The notes below the pieces were generated by a model that made no database searches, had not been told where the DNA came from, and saw only the letters and a program-made list of their open reading frames with translations. The position numbers were made by a program, and so were the translations under genes. From Candidatus Izemoplasmatales bacterium (lineage in GTDB: Bacteria; Bacillota_I; Bacilli_A; Izemoplasmatales; Hujiaoplasmataceae), in NCBI GenBank assembly GCA_041649275.1, contig JBAZNL010000001.1:496001-560000 (forward strand): 64,000 bases of DNA. Direction: 5' to 3'. This document shows positions 47,775-55,466 of the stretch, piece by piece; the stretch's first letter is position 1; the number at the start of each line of letters is the position of its first letter.

Positions 47775-48008
47775 TCAGACGTGCTCGACGCCGATGACGC
47801 CGGGGACGCGTTCGAGGAGCGTGTCCTCGACGAGTTCGCGGAGGGTGCTTTCGAAACCGCCGCAGCCGACGCAGGCGCCGGACATCTCGATGTAGACGAT
47901 GCCGTCCTCGAAACGGACGAACTTGACGTCGCCGCCGTCGCGCTGGATGTAGGGACGGACGAGATTGATGACGGTGTTGATCTCTTCGATGATCTGTTCG
48001 TAGGTCAT
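47775..48008 (-). CDS. nfu: NifU C-terminal (Nfu) domain Fe-S carrier
   Basis: Protein of 77 residues, a stand-alone Nfu domain. 'RPYIQRDGGDVKFVRFEDG' and Cys46/Cys49 in 'SGACVGCGG' are the Fe-S ligands of the family. It carries iron-sulfur clusters to target proteins. Located between yutD and yutG, as in Bacillus (yutI). Confidence 0.92.
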   Translation of the reverse strand: MTYEQIIEEINTVINLVRPYIQRDGGDVKFVRFEDGIVYIEMSGACVGCGGFESTLRELVEDTLLERVPGVIGVEHV

Positions 48009-48022
48009 GGGTCTCTTGCCTT

Positions 48023-48307
48023 TCAGGAATCCCGCTTCGTGTTCGGATCGAAGTGCGGATTCTTCAGGATGTAGTAGGGACAGTTGAGCGCGCAGGATTC
48101 CATCAGGTAGTCCGGAACCGTCTTCACGCCGTTGATCCGGCCATTCTTGGTGAAACCCTTGAGGCGGAGCATGCCCGAGGCGTAGTCGCCGACGAGGTAG
48201 GGATAGACGTTGAAGACGTCGAGATAGCGCTTGTTGAAGTCGTCCAGGATGAACGCGTCCCGGTGGTTCTTGATCAGTTCGAATTCTCCGTGTGCCGTTT
48301 CGAGCAT
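48023..48307 (-). CDS. yutD: YutD family protein (DUF1027)
   Basis: Protein of 94 residues matching YutD: 'LDVFNVYPYLVGDYASGMLR' and 'MESCALNCPYYILKNPHF'. Function unknown, though the gene is conserved next to nfu and yutG in Firmicutes. The start at 48307 follows GGGAG; an ATG eight codons earlier lies by the TACAAT box (~48340). Confidence 0.88.
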   Translation of the reverse strand: MLETAHGEFELIKNHRDAFILDDFNKRYLDVFNVYPYLVGDYASGMLRLKGFTKNGRINGVKTVPDYLMESCALNCPYYILKNPHFDPNTKRDS

Positions 48308-48386
48308 GTCCTCATCTCCCTTGGAGTGCATTACTATTGTACCACATTTCGCCGAAAAGCAAGGATTTCATCCTTCGGCAAGGAAA

Positions 48387-48404
48387 ACGGGCGTTCCCGC
48401 CCGT
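48387..48404 (-). terminator. Terminator of ispD-ispF
   Basis: ACGGGCG-TTCC-CGCCCGT, then TTTTCCTT on the minus strand. The stem touches the ispF stop codon. Confidence 0.8.
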
Positions 48405-48895
48405 CACAGCATCATGAACATGTCGGTCTCGAGCAGGACGACCGCCTCGCAGACGATCGCCTTGCCCTCGCCGACGATCCCGAGGCCCTCGAAGGTGGTC
48501 GCCTTGACGGAGATGCGGGACGGCTCGACGTTCAGGATGCCGGCGATGCGCCGACGCATGTCGTCGACGTACGGCCGCAGCTTGGGCGCTTCGAGCGAGA
48601 CCATGCAGTCCAGGTTGGAGACCACGTAGCCCTTCTTGTCGATGTAGTCGAAGACTTCCTTCAGGATCAGCGCCGAATCGTAGTTCTTGTACTTCGGGTC
48701 GTCGTCCGGAAAGAACTTGCCGAGGTCGCCGAGCGCGAGCGCACCGAGGATCGACTCGGCGATCGCGTGCAGCAGGCAGTCGCCGTCCGAGTGCCCCAGC
48801 GGCCCGTACGGGGCGTCGAGACGGATTCCCCCGAGAATGAACGGCCGACCGGAAACGAGCGGATGGATGTCCTTCGAAAAACCGATTCTGATCAT
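48404..48895 (-). CDS. ispF: 2-C-methyl-D-erythritol 2,4-cyclodiphosphate synthase
   Basis: Protein of 163 residues. Zinc ligands in 'SKDIHPLVSGRPFILGGI' (Asp-x-His) and 'PLGHSDGDCLLHAI' (HSDGD), with C-terminal 'KATTFEGLGIVGEGKAI'. It makes the cyclic diphosphate of the MEP isoprenoid pathway. GGAGG precedes the ATG, which overlaps the ispD stop by 4 bases. Confidence 0.96.
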   Translation of the reverse strand: MIRIGFSKDIHPLVSGRPFILGGIRLDAPYGPLGHSDGDCLLHAIAESILGALALGDLGKFFPDDDPKYKNYDSALILKEVFDYIDKKGYVVSNLDCMVSLEAPKLRPYVDDMRRRIAGILNVEPSRISVKATTFEGLGIVGEGKAIVCEAVVLLETDMFMML

Positions 48896-49545
48896 ATGAT
48901 ATCCTCCAGCAGCTTGAGATCCGACATTGTGGTGACCTTGAGGTTGCCGTAGTCGCCCTCGACCAGCGTTACCGGTTCGCCGAGGCCGGCGGCATAGACC
49001 GAGGTGTCGTCCGTGAACGGGACCGAAGCGCCGGCGCATCGATCGTGCGCAAGTCGGATCTTCGACGTCGGAAACACCTGCGGAGTCTGCAGGGCATAGG
49101 TCGTATCGCGATCGATGGATCCCGTGATTTGGCTGTTTTCCACCGTTTTCAAAGTATCTCTGACCTTGACTCCGAGCGTGAGCGCGGGCGCTTCGGTGAG
49201 AACCGCCTTGAGCCGGTCCAGATCCGCCTGACGGAGATTCGGACGCGCGGCGTCGTGGATGAAGACGACCTCGTTCTTGATCGTGACGAGTCCGTTTCGG
49301 ACGCTTTCCTGACGACTCGCGCCGCCGGGGACGAAACGCACGCGGCGGTCGCCGCACAGGCGCTTCACGTCCTCCTCCTCGGCGGGGGCGTGGACGATCA
49401 CGACCTCGTCGAAGTCGGGATCGGCGAGGAAGGCGTCGACGCCGTACAATAGCATCGCCTTCCCGCGGATGAGGCAGAAGATCTTGTTGTAGGACAGGCG
49501 CATCCTGGTGCCGCCGCCGGCGGCGACGATCAATGCCGAATACAT
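48892..49545 (-). CDS. ispD: 2-C-methyl-D-erythritol 4-phosphate cytidylyltransferase
   Basis: Protein of 217 residues. 'ALIVAAGGGTRMRLSYNKIF' is the CTP-binding loop, with 'PGGASRQESVRNGL', 'FIHDAARPNL' and 'QTPQVFPTS'. It makes CDP-methylerythritol in the MEP pathway. The loop has GGGTRM rather than the common GxGxRM, but the catalytic Arg and Lys are present. GGAGG precedes the start. First of ispD-ispF. Confidence 0.94.
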   Translation of the reverse strand: MYSALIVAAGGGTRMRLSYNKIFCLIRGKAMLLYGVDAFLADPDFDEVVIVHAPAEEEDVKRLCGDRRVRFVPGGASRQESVRNGLVTIKNEVVFIHDAARPNLRQADLDRLKAVLTEAPALTLGVKVRDTLKTVENSQITGSIDRDTTYALQTPQVFPTSKIRLAHDRCAGASVPFTDDTSVYAAGLGEPVTLVEGDYGNLKVTTMSDLKLLEDII

Positions 49546-49591
49546 GGAATCCTCCTGGCCGTATGGGTTCGCGTCGATGACGCGGAACGGT

Positions 49592-50764
49592 TCATTCGCC
49601 GAAGATCGAATAGTTCTTCTTGGGGTTGCGGATCGCTTCTTCGAGGGCCTTGTTGGCGAGGCTGACGTACTCGTTGAGCGAGTAGGTCGACCACGGTTCG
49701 TGCTTGATGACGCCGAGGTTGGGATAGACCACCTGCTGGATGCCGCCAATGTTGATCATCAGGTTGATGAGTTCGCCGCCGCTCTGCAGGGCGCGGAGGA
49801 GCACGTCGTATTTGCGCTGTTCGCGGATCACCAGGGCGAACTGGATGCCGGTGATGCGGAAGATGCTGTTGACGTCCTTGGCGAAGTGGTAGCGCATCTT
49901 CTTGATGTATTCGGCGATCATCAGGTTGCCGACGTCCCGTCCGAAACGGGCGTTGACGTCGGGGATGTTGGTGAGTTGGATCATCACGAGGTAGAACGTC
50001 TCGGGCTCCTTCAGGATCTGTGTCAGATACTGCACGAGCTGCTGTTCGGTCGGTACCGAATCGAGTTCGTGGATCAGCGTTTCCGGAAACAGCCTCATGT
50101 CGATCGCGCGCGTCGACGCGACGACCTGGACCTTGCCGCCGAACTCGAAGGCCTTTCCGCGCTCCTCGACCCAGACGACCCCCGAGGGCCGCAGAACGCG
50201 GTACTTGATGTCGTAGGAGGGGTTCTTCTTCGATGCCTTGCGGATCGCGGACAGATACTGGGCGCGGTCGTCCTGATGGATCAGTTCGGCGTATTCGTCG
50301 AGCGTGAACTCGCTCTTCTCAAGCTCGCCGATCTTGCGGAATTGATCTGTCACGAACAGCGTTCCGGCTTCCGCGTCGTGGAAGGCGAGGGCTTCGTTGA
50401 GCAGACCGATCGTCGAAATGTAGCGCAGCCGCAGGAGTTCGGAAGCGTCCTTGACCTCGTCGAGCTCCTTTTCGAGTTCGAAGAAATCGTAGTCGGTGAG
50501 ATTGCGGGTGATGCGGATCTTGGATCGGAAGCCGACCGCGAAGACCACGGTCGCGGCGAGCGCGAAGAGTTCGTAGTAGAAGTTGAACTGGTCGATCGTG
50601 AGGAAGGGGATCCAGGACGGTGCGAACGTCATGATCGGATAGGGGGCGAGCACAATCGGGAAGAGGATCAGCTTCCAGATCCGCCACTTGCGGTAGGCGA
50701 TCGAACTGGCGACGATCAAAAACAGGGACAGACCCAGTTCCACGTAGATGAGGATATCGTTCAC
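49592..50764 (-). CDS. Membrane PAS protein with degenerate GGDEF domain, GTG start
   Basis: Protein of 390 residues. Two or three N-terminal membrane segments (1-80), a coiled region, a PAS-like domain (~125-225, 'SYDIKYRVLRPSGVVWVEER') and a GGDEF-like fold (~250-385). 'QLTNIPDVNARFGRDVGNLM' matches the substrate region of GGDEF, but the active site reads 'FRITGIQFALVI', so TGIQF replaces GGDEF. It is probably catalytically dead and may bind c-di-GMP or GTP as sensor. Start is GTG at 50764 (AAGGGG upstream). It lies 27 bases after the desaturase-like fusion gene. Confidence 0.78.
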   Translation of the reverse strand: MNDILIYVELGLSLFLIVASSIAYRKWRIWKLILFPIVLAPYPIMTFAPSWIPFLTIDQFNFYYELFALAATVVFAVGFRSKIRITRNLTDYDFFELEKELDEVKDASELLRLRYISTIGLLNEALAFHDAEAGTLFVTDQFRKIGELEKSEFTLDEYAELIHQDDRAQYLSAIRKASKKNPSYDIKYRVLRPSGVVWVEERGKAFEFGGKVQVVASTRAIDMRLFPETLIHELDSVPTEQQLVQYLTQILKEPETFYLVMIQLTNIPDVNARFGRDVGNLMIAEYIKKMRYHFAKDVNSIFRITGIQFALVIREQRKYDVLLRALQSGGELINLMINIGGIQQVVYPNLGVIKHEPWSTYSLNEYVSLANKALEEAIRNPKKNYSIFGE

Positions 50765-50791
50765 GGCATCAGCCCCTTTCCGTCCGAGACG

Positions 50792-53140
50792 TCATTTCTT
50801 GATGTTGGTCTTCACGTACATCCACGGATAGTAGTAGGTGAGGAAGATACCGAAGAAGACCAGATTGTAGAGCACGGTCACGTAACGCTCGCCGGACACG
50901 TAGACGTACCCGAGGATCGTGAAGAAGATCAGCGCCCAGACCAGGTTCAGGCCGTTGTTCACGACCTTGAAGAGGTTGGTCGACGCATAGTCGCCGCGCA
51001 CGTCGTACCGGTGGAAATCGTACACGATCGGCCGGTCGACGAGCCACGAGACGAAGAACGCGAGCCCGAGTGCGCCGAGCAGCGGGTCGTCGCGGAGCAG
51101 GTGGTTGAAGGCCGGCCAGACGGCCGCCGCCACGGTACAGGCGACGCCGAGGCCGAGCAGACCGTACTCGAACCAGCTGATCTTCTTGAAGAGGACGAAC
51201 TTGAGATAGACGAACGCCCCCGAGAGCGCAAGCGCGAACGGGGCGATCCAGATCATCGGCAGCCAGTTCGTCAGCAGCGCGGCGACGCTCCACACGATCA
51301 GATGGGCGAAGAGGATCTTGACGCCTGCGAAATAGACCTTGGTGGTCGGTTGGTAGGGCGGCGCTTCCTCGTCCTGGTAGTCGTCGAGCTTGAACGCGGC
51401 GACGACGTCGTAGAGGTCGGTCTCGCGCCCCTGGTACTTGAATCCGCCCGACTCCATCACTTCCTGAAGCCCGACCTTCTTCATGAGAAGGTCGGCAAGC
51501 TTGTCGCTGGTGGAGTAGATCGTCACGTCGGGCTGGACGTACGCGCCGCGATGGAGCGTGATGTTCCGATCCTTCGTGCGGACGAAGTAATCGCTTTTCC
51601 CGATATGGAAATTGATGTGCCGCTCCGTCTTGCCGAGGGAGGGCGCGTCGTAGTTCTGGCGGATCATCATCATGATCTCGTCGTTGGAAAGCGATCGGAA
51701 GGCGTCGTCTTCGCCGAGATAGAGCCGCTCCTCGATCTGGTCGGCGCAGTTCAGGGCATTCTGGAAGATGCCGAAGAGTCCCGCCTCCGGGCGGAACCAG
51801 CGGCCGACGAGGTAGAGGTTGTCGAGGATGCGGGAAGCCTCGCCCGATTCGATCTCGATCTGCCGGTCGATCGACAGTCCCTTGCGGACGCCTTCTTCCG
51901 AAAGCATGCCCGTGAGCGGACGGGGCTCGGCGAGTTTCGTCGCGACGACGTACTTGCGGAATTTGGGGAACGCCGGCTCGAGCAGGCCGAGGATGCTTTC
52001 CGGGGTGATTTCGGTTCCCTCGTCATAGACGAACCCGCATGCGACTGCGGCGTTCTTGGCGGCGGCCGCCTCGGGATCGACGATCTTCTGGTTGAAGAGG
52101 CGGACGATCGCGATCAGGGCGGTCGGATCCGCGACGAACTGGTAGTCGTCCTCCTCCATGCCGGCGGTCGCCGTCTTGGCGGACAAGCCGATCACGAGCG
52201 TGCCGAAGCGGCGCTTGGGCGACAGGTTCGGGTAATAGCGTGCGAGGGACGCGCGTTCTTCGGCGAGTTCGGGCAGGTATGTTTCGTAGAAGGCAAGCGG
52301 ATCCGCGGCGGCGACGAGATACTTGGCGGCGATTTCCTTGCCGTTCGCATCCAGCGCGCGCACGACTTTGCCGCCCTGGGCGGAGAGGGCCTTCAACTTG
52401 CGGTTCTGGACGATCTTCGGGCTGACGATCTGAAGTTTGGCCAAAAGCGATCGGACGAGTTCGTCTTCCGAGGTCAGTAAATGGAAGTAACCGTCGCTCA
52501 GCCCGTTGAAGAAGGCGATGAAGAAGTTGTAGCAGGACACGTCGTCGATCGGAAGTCCGTTGATCTCGGCGAAGAGCAGAAACTCGCCGACGAGTTCCGG
52601 ATCCGAGAAGTACTTGTGCAGCAGTCCGGCGAGGCTTCGGTCTCCCCACTCGATCATCAGCGACGTGATCGTGTAGTCGGTATTGGCGAGCAGACCGTCC
52701 TGCTGGGCGCGATAGTTCTGGCGATGGCGTTCGAGGTCGTTGAAGAAGCGGTGGATGCGGTCGCGGCTCTTCGGATAGCGCCGCACCAGATAGATCATGA
52801 ACTGGTCGAGCCGGACGACGCGGCGGCGGATCGAACCGTCGGCGGCGACCACGGCGTCGGAGACGGCCGGAAGGAACCTGACTTCCTCTTCGAGACCGAA
52901 CGTCGCGAGATACTGCGCGAACAGTCCGCCCTTCTCGAGGGCCGGAACCGGCGGCAGCAGGGGACTCCTGAAGCGGAACTTCTCGCCCGATTCGGATACC
53001 GCTTCTTCGGTGTCGCGACGCGCCGGACGGGCGCTTGCGTCGGCGAAGACGATGACCTTCCTCATCTTCCGTGCGAGGTAGAGGGCGATGGCGAGGGAAC
53101 CGACGTCGGCGCCGACGACGAGAACGTCATAATGTTCCAT
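50792..53140 (-). CDS. CrtI-like FAD oxidoreductase fused to SCP2-like and membrane domains
   Basis: Protein of 782 residues. Residues ~1-495 resemble phytoene-desaturase/NAD(P)-binding amine-oxidase-like enzymes: dinucleotide loop 'DVLVVGADVGSLAIALYLAR' and C-terminal 'LDNLYLVGRWFRPEAGLFGI'. Residues ~500-605 resemble an SCP2 sterol-carrier fold ('YFVRTKDRNITLHRGAYVQP', 'LADLLMKKVGLQEVMESGGF'). Residues ~615-780 hold six hydrophobic segments. The substrate is probably a membrane lipid or isoprenoid, by inference only. GGAAGGAGG precedes the ATG, TATAAT lies at 53181-53176 (minus strand). I know no close named relative with this architecture. Confidence 0.75.
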   Translation of the reverse strand: MEHYDVLVVGADVGSLAIALYLARKMRKVIVFADASARPARRDTEEAVSESGEKFRFRSPLLPPVPALEKGGLFAQYLATFGLEEEVRFLPAVSDAVVAADGSIRRRVVRLDQFMIYLVRRYPKSRDRIHRFFNDLERHRQNYRAQQDGLLANTDYTITSLMIEWGDRSLAGLLHKYFSDPELVGEFLLFAEINGLPIDDVSCYNFFIAFFNGLSDGYFHLLTSEDELVRSLLAKLQIVSPKIVQNRKLKALSAQGGKVVRALDANGKEIAAKYLVAAADPLAFYETYLPELAEERASLARYYPNLSPKRRFGTLVIGLSAKTATAGMEEDDYQFVADPTALIAIVRLFNQKIVDPEAAAAKNAAVACGFVYDEGTEITPESILGLLEPAFPKFRKYVVATKLAEPRPLTGMLSEEGVRKGLSIDRQIEIESGEASRILDNLYLVGRWFRPEAGLFGIFQNALNCADQIEERLYLGEDDAFRSLSNDEIMMMIRQNYDAPSLGKTERHINFHIGKSDYFVRTKDRNITLHRGAYVQPDVTIYSTSDKLADLLMKKVGLQEVMESGGFKYQGRETDLYDVVAAFKLDDYQDEEAPPYQPTTKVYFAGVKILFAHLIVWSVAALLTNWLPMIWIAPFALALSGAFVYLKFVLFKKISWFEYGLLGLGVACTVAAAVWPAFNHLLRDDPLLGALGLAFFVSWLVDRPIVYDFHRYDVRGDYASTNLFKVVNNGLNLVWALIFFTILGYVYVSGERYVTVLYNLVFFGIFLTYYYPWMYVKTNIKK

Positions 53141-53216
53141 TATAGCCCTCCTTCCGGGGTCGTTTTTCTGTCCCGATTATATCATAAAGCGGGGTAAATG
53201 GAAACCGGAGAAAAGA

Positions 53217-53236
53217 AAAAGTGCTTTCGCACTTTT
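53217..53236 (-). terminator. Terminator at the end of cdaA
   Basis: AAAAGTGC-TTTC-GCACTTTT hairpin, then TTCTTTTC on the minus strand. The stem touches the cdaA stop codon. Confidence 0.85.
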
Positions 53237-53984
53237 ATCGGATCTTGAGGTATTTTTCAAAATAGAGGTTGAGCGTTTCCTTGCTGACGTTGTAGTCGAT
53301 GTGGCGGTTGATCGTGACGCTGACGTACCCCGTCTCCTCGGAGACGACGATCGTCAGTGCGTCCGTCTGTTCCGAGATGCCGATGGCGGCGCGGTGGCGG
53401 GTCCCGTAATGCAGGGGAAGGTCGGTGCGGTCCGTGGACGGATAGTAGGCCTTCGCACAGAGAATCATGTCGTCGCGGATGATCACGGCGCCGTCGTGGA
53501 GCGGCGTGTTCGTGAAGAAGATGGTCGCGAGCAGTTCGGACGTGACGGGCGCGTTCACCATCATCGCCTTGTTCACGTAACCGGACATCTTGATGTCGCG
53601 CTCGACGGAGATGAGGGCGCCGATCTTGCGGGCGGAGAGATAATCGACCGCGGTCGACAGTTTCGCCGCGAGATCGTTATTGGTCTTCGAACCGGACCGC
53701 GACCTGTTCTTCTTGCCGACGCCGATCTTCTTCATCACCGTGTTGATCTCGTTGATGTACATCATTACGAGGATGTAGACGGCCGGTGCGAAGACGATCA
53801 GTTTGACCGCGAGGTCCACGCCGACGAACGGCTCGGCGATCAGATGATAAAGCGTGGCGACGAACAGCGCGACGAGCAGGATCTTGAAGAGGCGGATCGC
53901 CTTGTGGCTGACCTTCGTACGCAGTACGAGCAGGAAGATGGCGTACAGGTACGAAATGATGAGAAGCAATTCGAAGTTGCCCAT
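53235..53984 (-). CDS. cdaA: Diadenylate cyclase CdaA
   Basis: Protein of 249 residues. Three N-terminal membrane helices (1-80), then a DAC/DisA_N domain with active site Asp164-Gly165-Ala166 in 'FFTNTPLHDGAVIIRDD' and Arg196-His-Arg in 'LHYGTRHRAAIGIS'. It makes c-di-AMP at the membrane, needed for potassium and wall homeostasis. Usually followed by cdaR and glmM; neither is here. Weak ribosome site (GGTGATC). Confidence 0.95.
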   Translation of the reverse strand: MGNFELLLIISYLYAIFLLVLRTKVSHKAIRLFKILLVALFVATLYHLIAEPFVGVDLAVKLIVFAPAVYILVMMYINEINTVMKKIGVGKKNRSRSGSKTNNDLAAKLSTAVDYLSARKIGALISVERDIKMSGYVNKAMMVNAPVTSELLATIFFTNTPLHDGAVIIRDDMILCAKAYYPSTDRTDLPLHYGTRHRAAIGISEQTDALTIVVSEETGYVSVTINRHIDYNVSKETLNLYFEKYLKIR

Positions 53985-54085
53985 GGGATCACCGCTTTCG
54001 GATGAGATGCCAACGTGTCGAACACATCGACTCTATTGTACTATAATTCCGTCCGGTTGCCAATCGCTGACGGCGGATTTGTCTT

Positions 54086-54547
54086 TTAGCGGATCCGCTT
54101 TCCGCCGAACCGGCGGTACGCCGCGTCGAGCGCGAAATAGGCGATCGGGATCATGATCGCAGAAGACATGACCGGTGTGATCAGCTTGGCGATCGGCACG
54201 GTTCCATAATCGATGCCGATCCCGGTTTCGACGACATAGTTGATCGCTTCCGCGAGACCCATCGTGACCAGCATCCGGATCAGGAAGACGGTCATCACGA
54301 CGCCAAACTGGGAGGCGTTCCGGGACTCCGGCTTGAACGTGAAGAGCGCGTTCGCGAAATACGAGAAGATTGAGGCGACGATGAAGCCGACGCCCCTCGC
54401 GACGAAGACGACGTCAGGAACCAGAAGATCGAAGAACAGCAGGTAGACGAGCGAGTCGATCGCGGTGTTGACGACGCCGATGATGCCGAAGGTGAGAAAC
54501 TTGCGGGTGAGGAAATGCGTCTTGACGAACCGCCAGATCCTATTCAA
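54086..54547 (-). CDS. GtrA-like flippase protein, TTG start
   Basis: Membrane protein of 153 residues with four hydrophobic segments of the GtrA family ('FLTFGIIGVVNTAIDSLVYL', 'SYFANALFTFKPES'). GtrA proteins are thought to flip lipid-linked sugars. The start is TTG at 54547, supported by GAGGG eight bases upstream and 8-base overlap with the GT2 stop. Third gene of a YfhO-GT2-GtrA set. Confidence 0.88.
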   Translation of the reverse strand: MNRIWRFVKTHFLTRKFLTFGIIGVVNTAIDSLVYLLFFDLLVPDVVFVARGVGFIVASIFSYFANALFTFKPESRNASQFGVVMTVFLIRMLVTMGLAEAINYVVETGIGIDYGTVPIAKLITPVMSSAIMIPIAYFALDAAYRRFGGKRIR

Positions 54548-55466
54548 CGTCGATTCCCTCGGACGCTTCCTCGATCAGATAGTGGGGGCGGTCGAGAACC
54601 TGACGCCTGATCTGGTAGAGCAGATAGAACAGACCGTAGGCGACCAGATCGAGAAAGAGGAACGCGACGATGATCATCGCGGAAATGAAGAACGCCTCGA
54701 ACGCAAGGACGCCGACGGCGAAGAGGGCGACGGCGGCGGCCGCGAGCAGAAGTCCGAGGAGCAGTCCGAGCGCCGGCAGCACCATCATGACGTTGGAGAA
54801 CTGGTTCATGCCGTTGAACCCGTAGCGGAACAGGCTCCTGAAGCTCCAGCTGCTCTTGCCGCGGACCCGGGGAATGAAATCGTACTCCAGGCAGATCCGT
54901 TTGTATCCGACCCACGAGAAGATTCCCTTCATGAAACGGTTCTTGTCCTTGATCTTCAGGAACGCGTCGATCACGACGCGATCCAGAAGCTGAAAGTCCT
55001 TCGCGCCGTTGTCGAGCGGACGGTCGGCATAGCTGTTGTAGAAGCGGTAGTAGAGGTTGGCGAAGAACGCGCGCATCTTCGGTTCGTTCTTGCGCGTGCT
55101 GCCCTTGGTATAGACGATCCGGTAGCCTTCCTTATGGAAACGGATCATCTCCGGAATCAGCGAAGGCGGCTGCTGCAGGTCGCAGTCGATGATGATCGCG
55201 GCGTCGCTGTCGGCGATGTGCTCGAGGCCGGCGTGCATCGCCGCTTCCTTTCCGAAATTGCGCGAGAAGGAGATGTACCGGACGCGCGGATCTTCCGCCG
55301 CGACGGCCTTGATCTCATCGAGGGTCGCATCGCGGGATCCGTCGTTCACATAAAGGATCTCGTAGACGTAATCGGGATCCGTCAGGTGCTTCACCGTCTC
55401 CTCGAAGAACGGGCGGACGTTCTTCTCTTCGTTATAGGATGGAACGATGATCGTCAGTTTCTTCAT
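54540..55466 (-). CDS. GT2 polyprenyl-phosphate glycosyltransferase (CsbB/GtrB-like)
   Basis: Protein of 308 residues. GT2 fold: 'LTIIVPSYNEEKNVRPFFEE', 'LYVNDGSRDAT', the Asp-x-Asp in 'IIIDCDLQQPPSL', 'FQLLDRVVIDAFL'. Two C-terminal membrane helices follow. Such enzymes move a sugar onto undecaprenyl phosphate on the inner face. AAGGAGG precedes the ATG at 55466. It overlaps the end of the YfhO-like gene by 35 bases. Confidence 0.9.
   Translation of the reverse strand: MKKLTIIVPSYNEEKNVRPFFEETVKHLTDPDYVYEILYVNDGSRDATLDEIKAVAAEDPRVRYISFSRNFGKEAAMHAGLEHIADSDAAIIIDCDLQQPPSLIPEMIRFHKEGYRIVYTKGSTRKNEPKMRAFFANLYYRFYNSYADRPLDNGAKDFQLLDRVVIDAFLKIKDKNRFMKGIFSWVGYKRICLEYDFIPRVRGKSSWSFRSLFRYGFNGMNQFSNVMMVLPALGLLLGLLLAAAAVALFAVGVLAFEAFFISAMIIVAFLFLDLVAYGLFYLLYQIRRQVLDRPHYLIEEASEGIDVE

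Noticed and set aside
49508..52480. 990-codon open frame on the plus strand opposite the CrtI-like fusion gene
   Set aside because: It is an antisense frame created by high third-position G+C. Its composition is charged and repetitive, no ribosome site or family is seen, and the minus-strand gene is clearly real.
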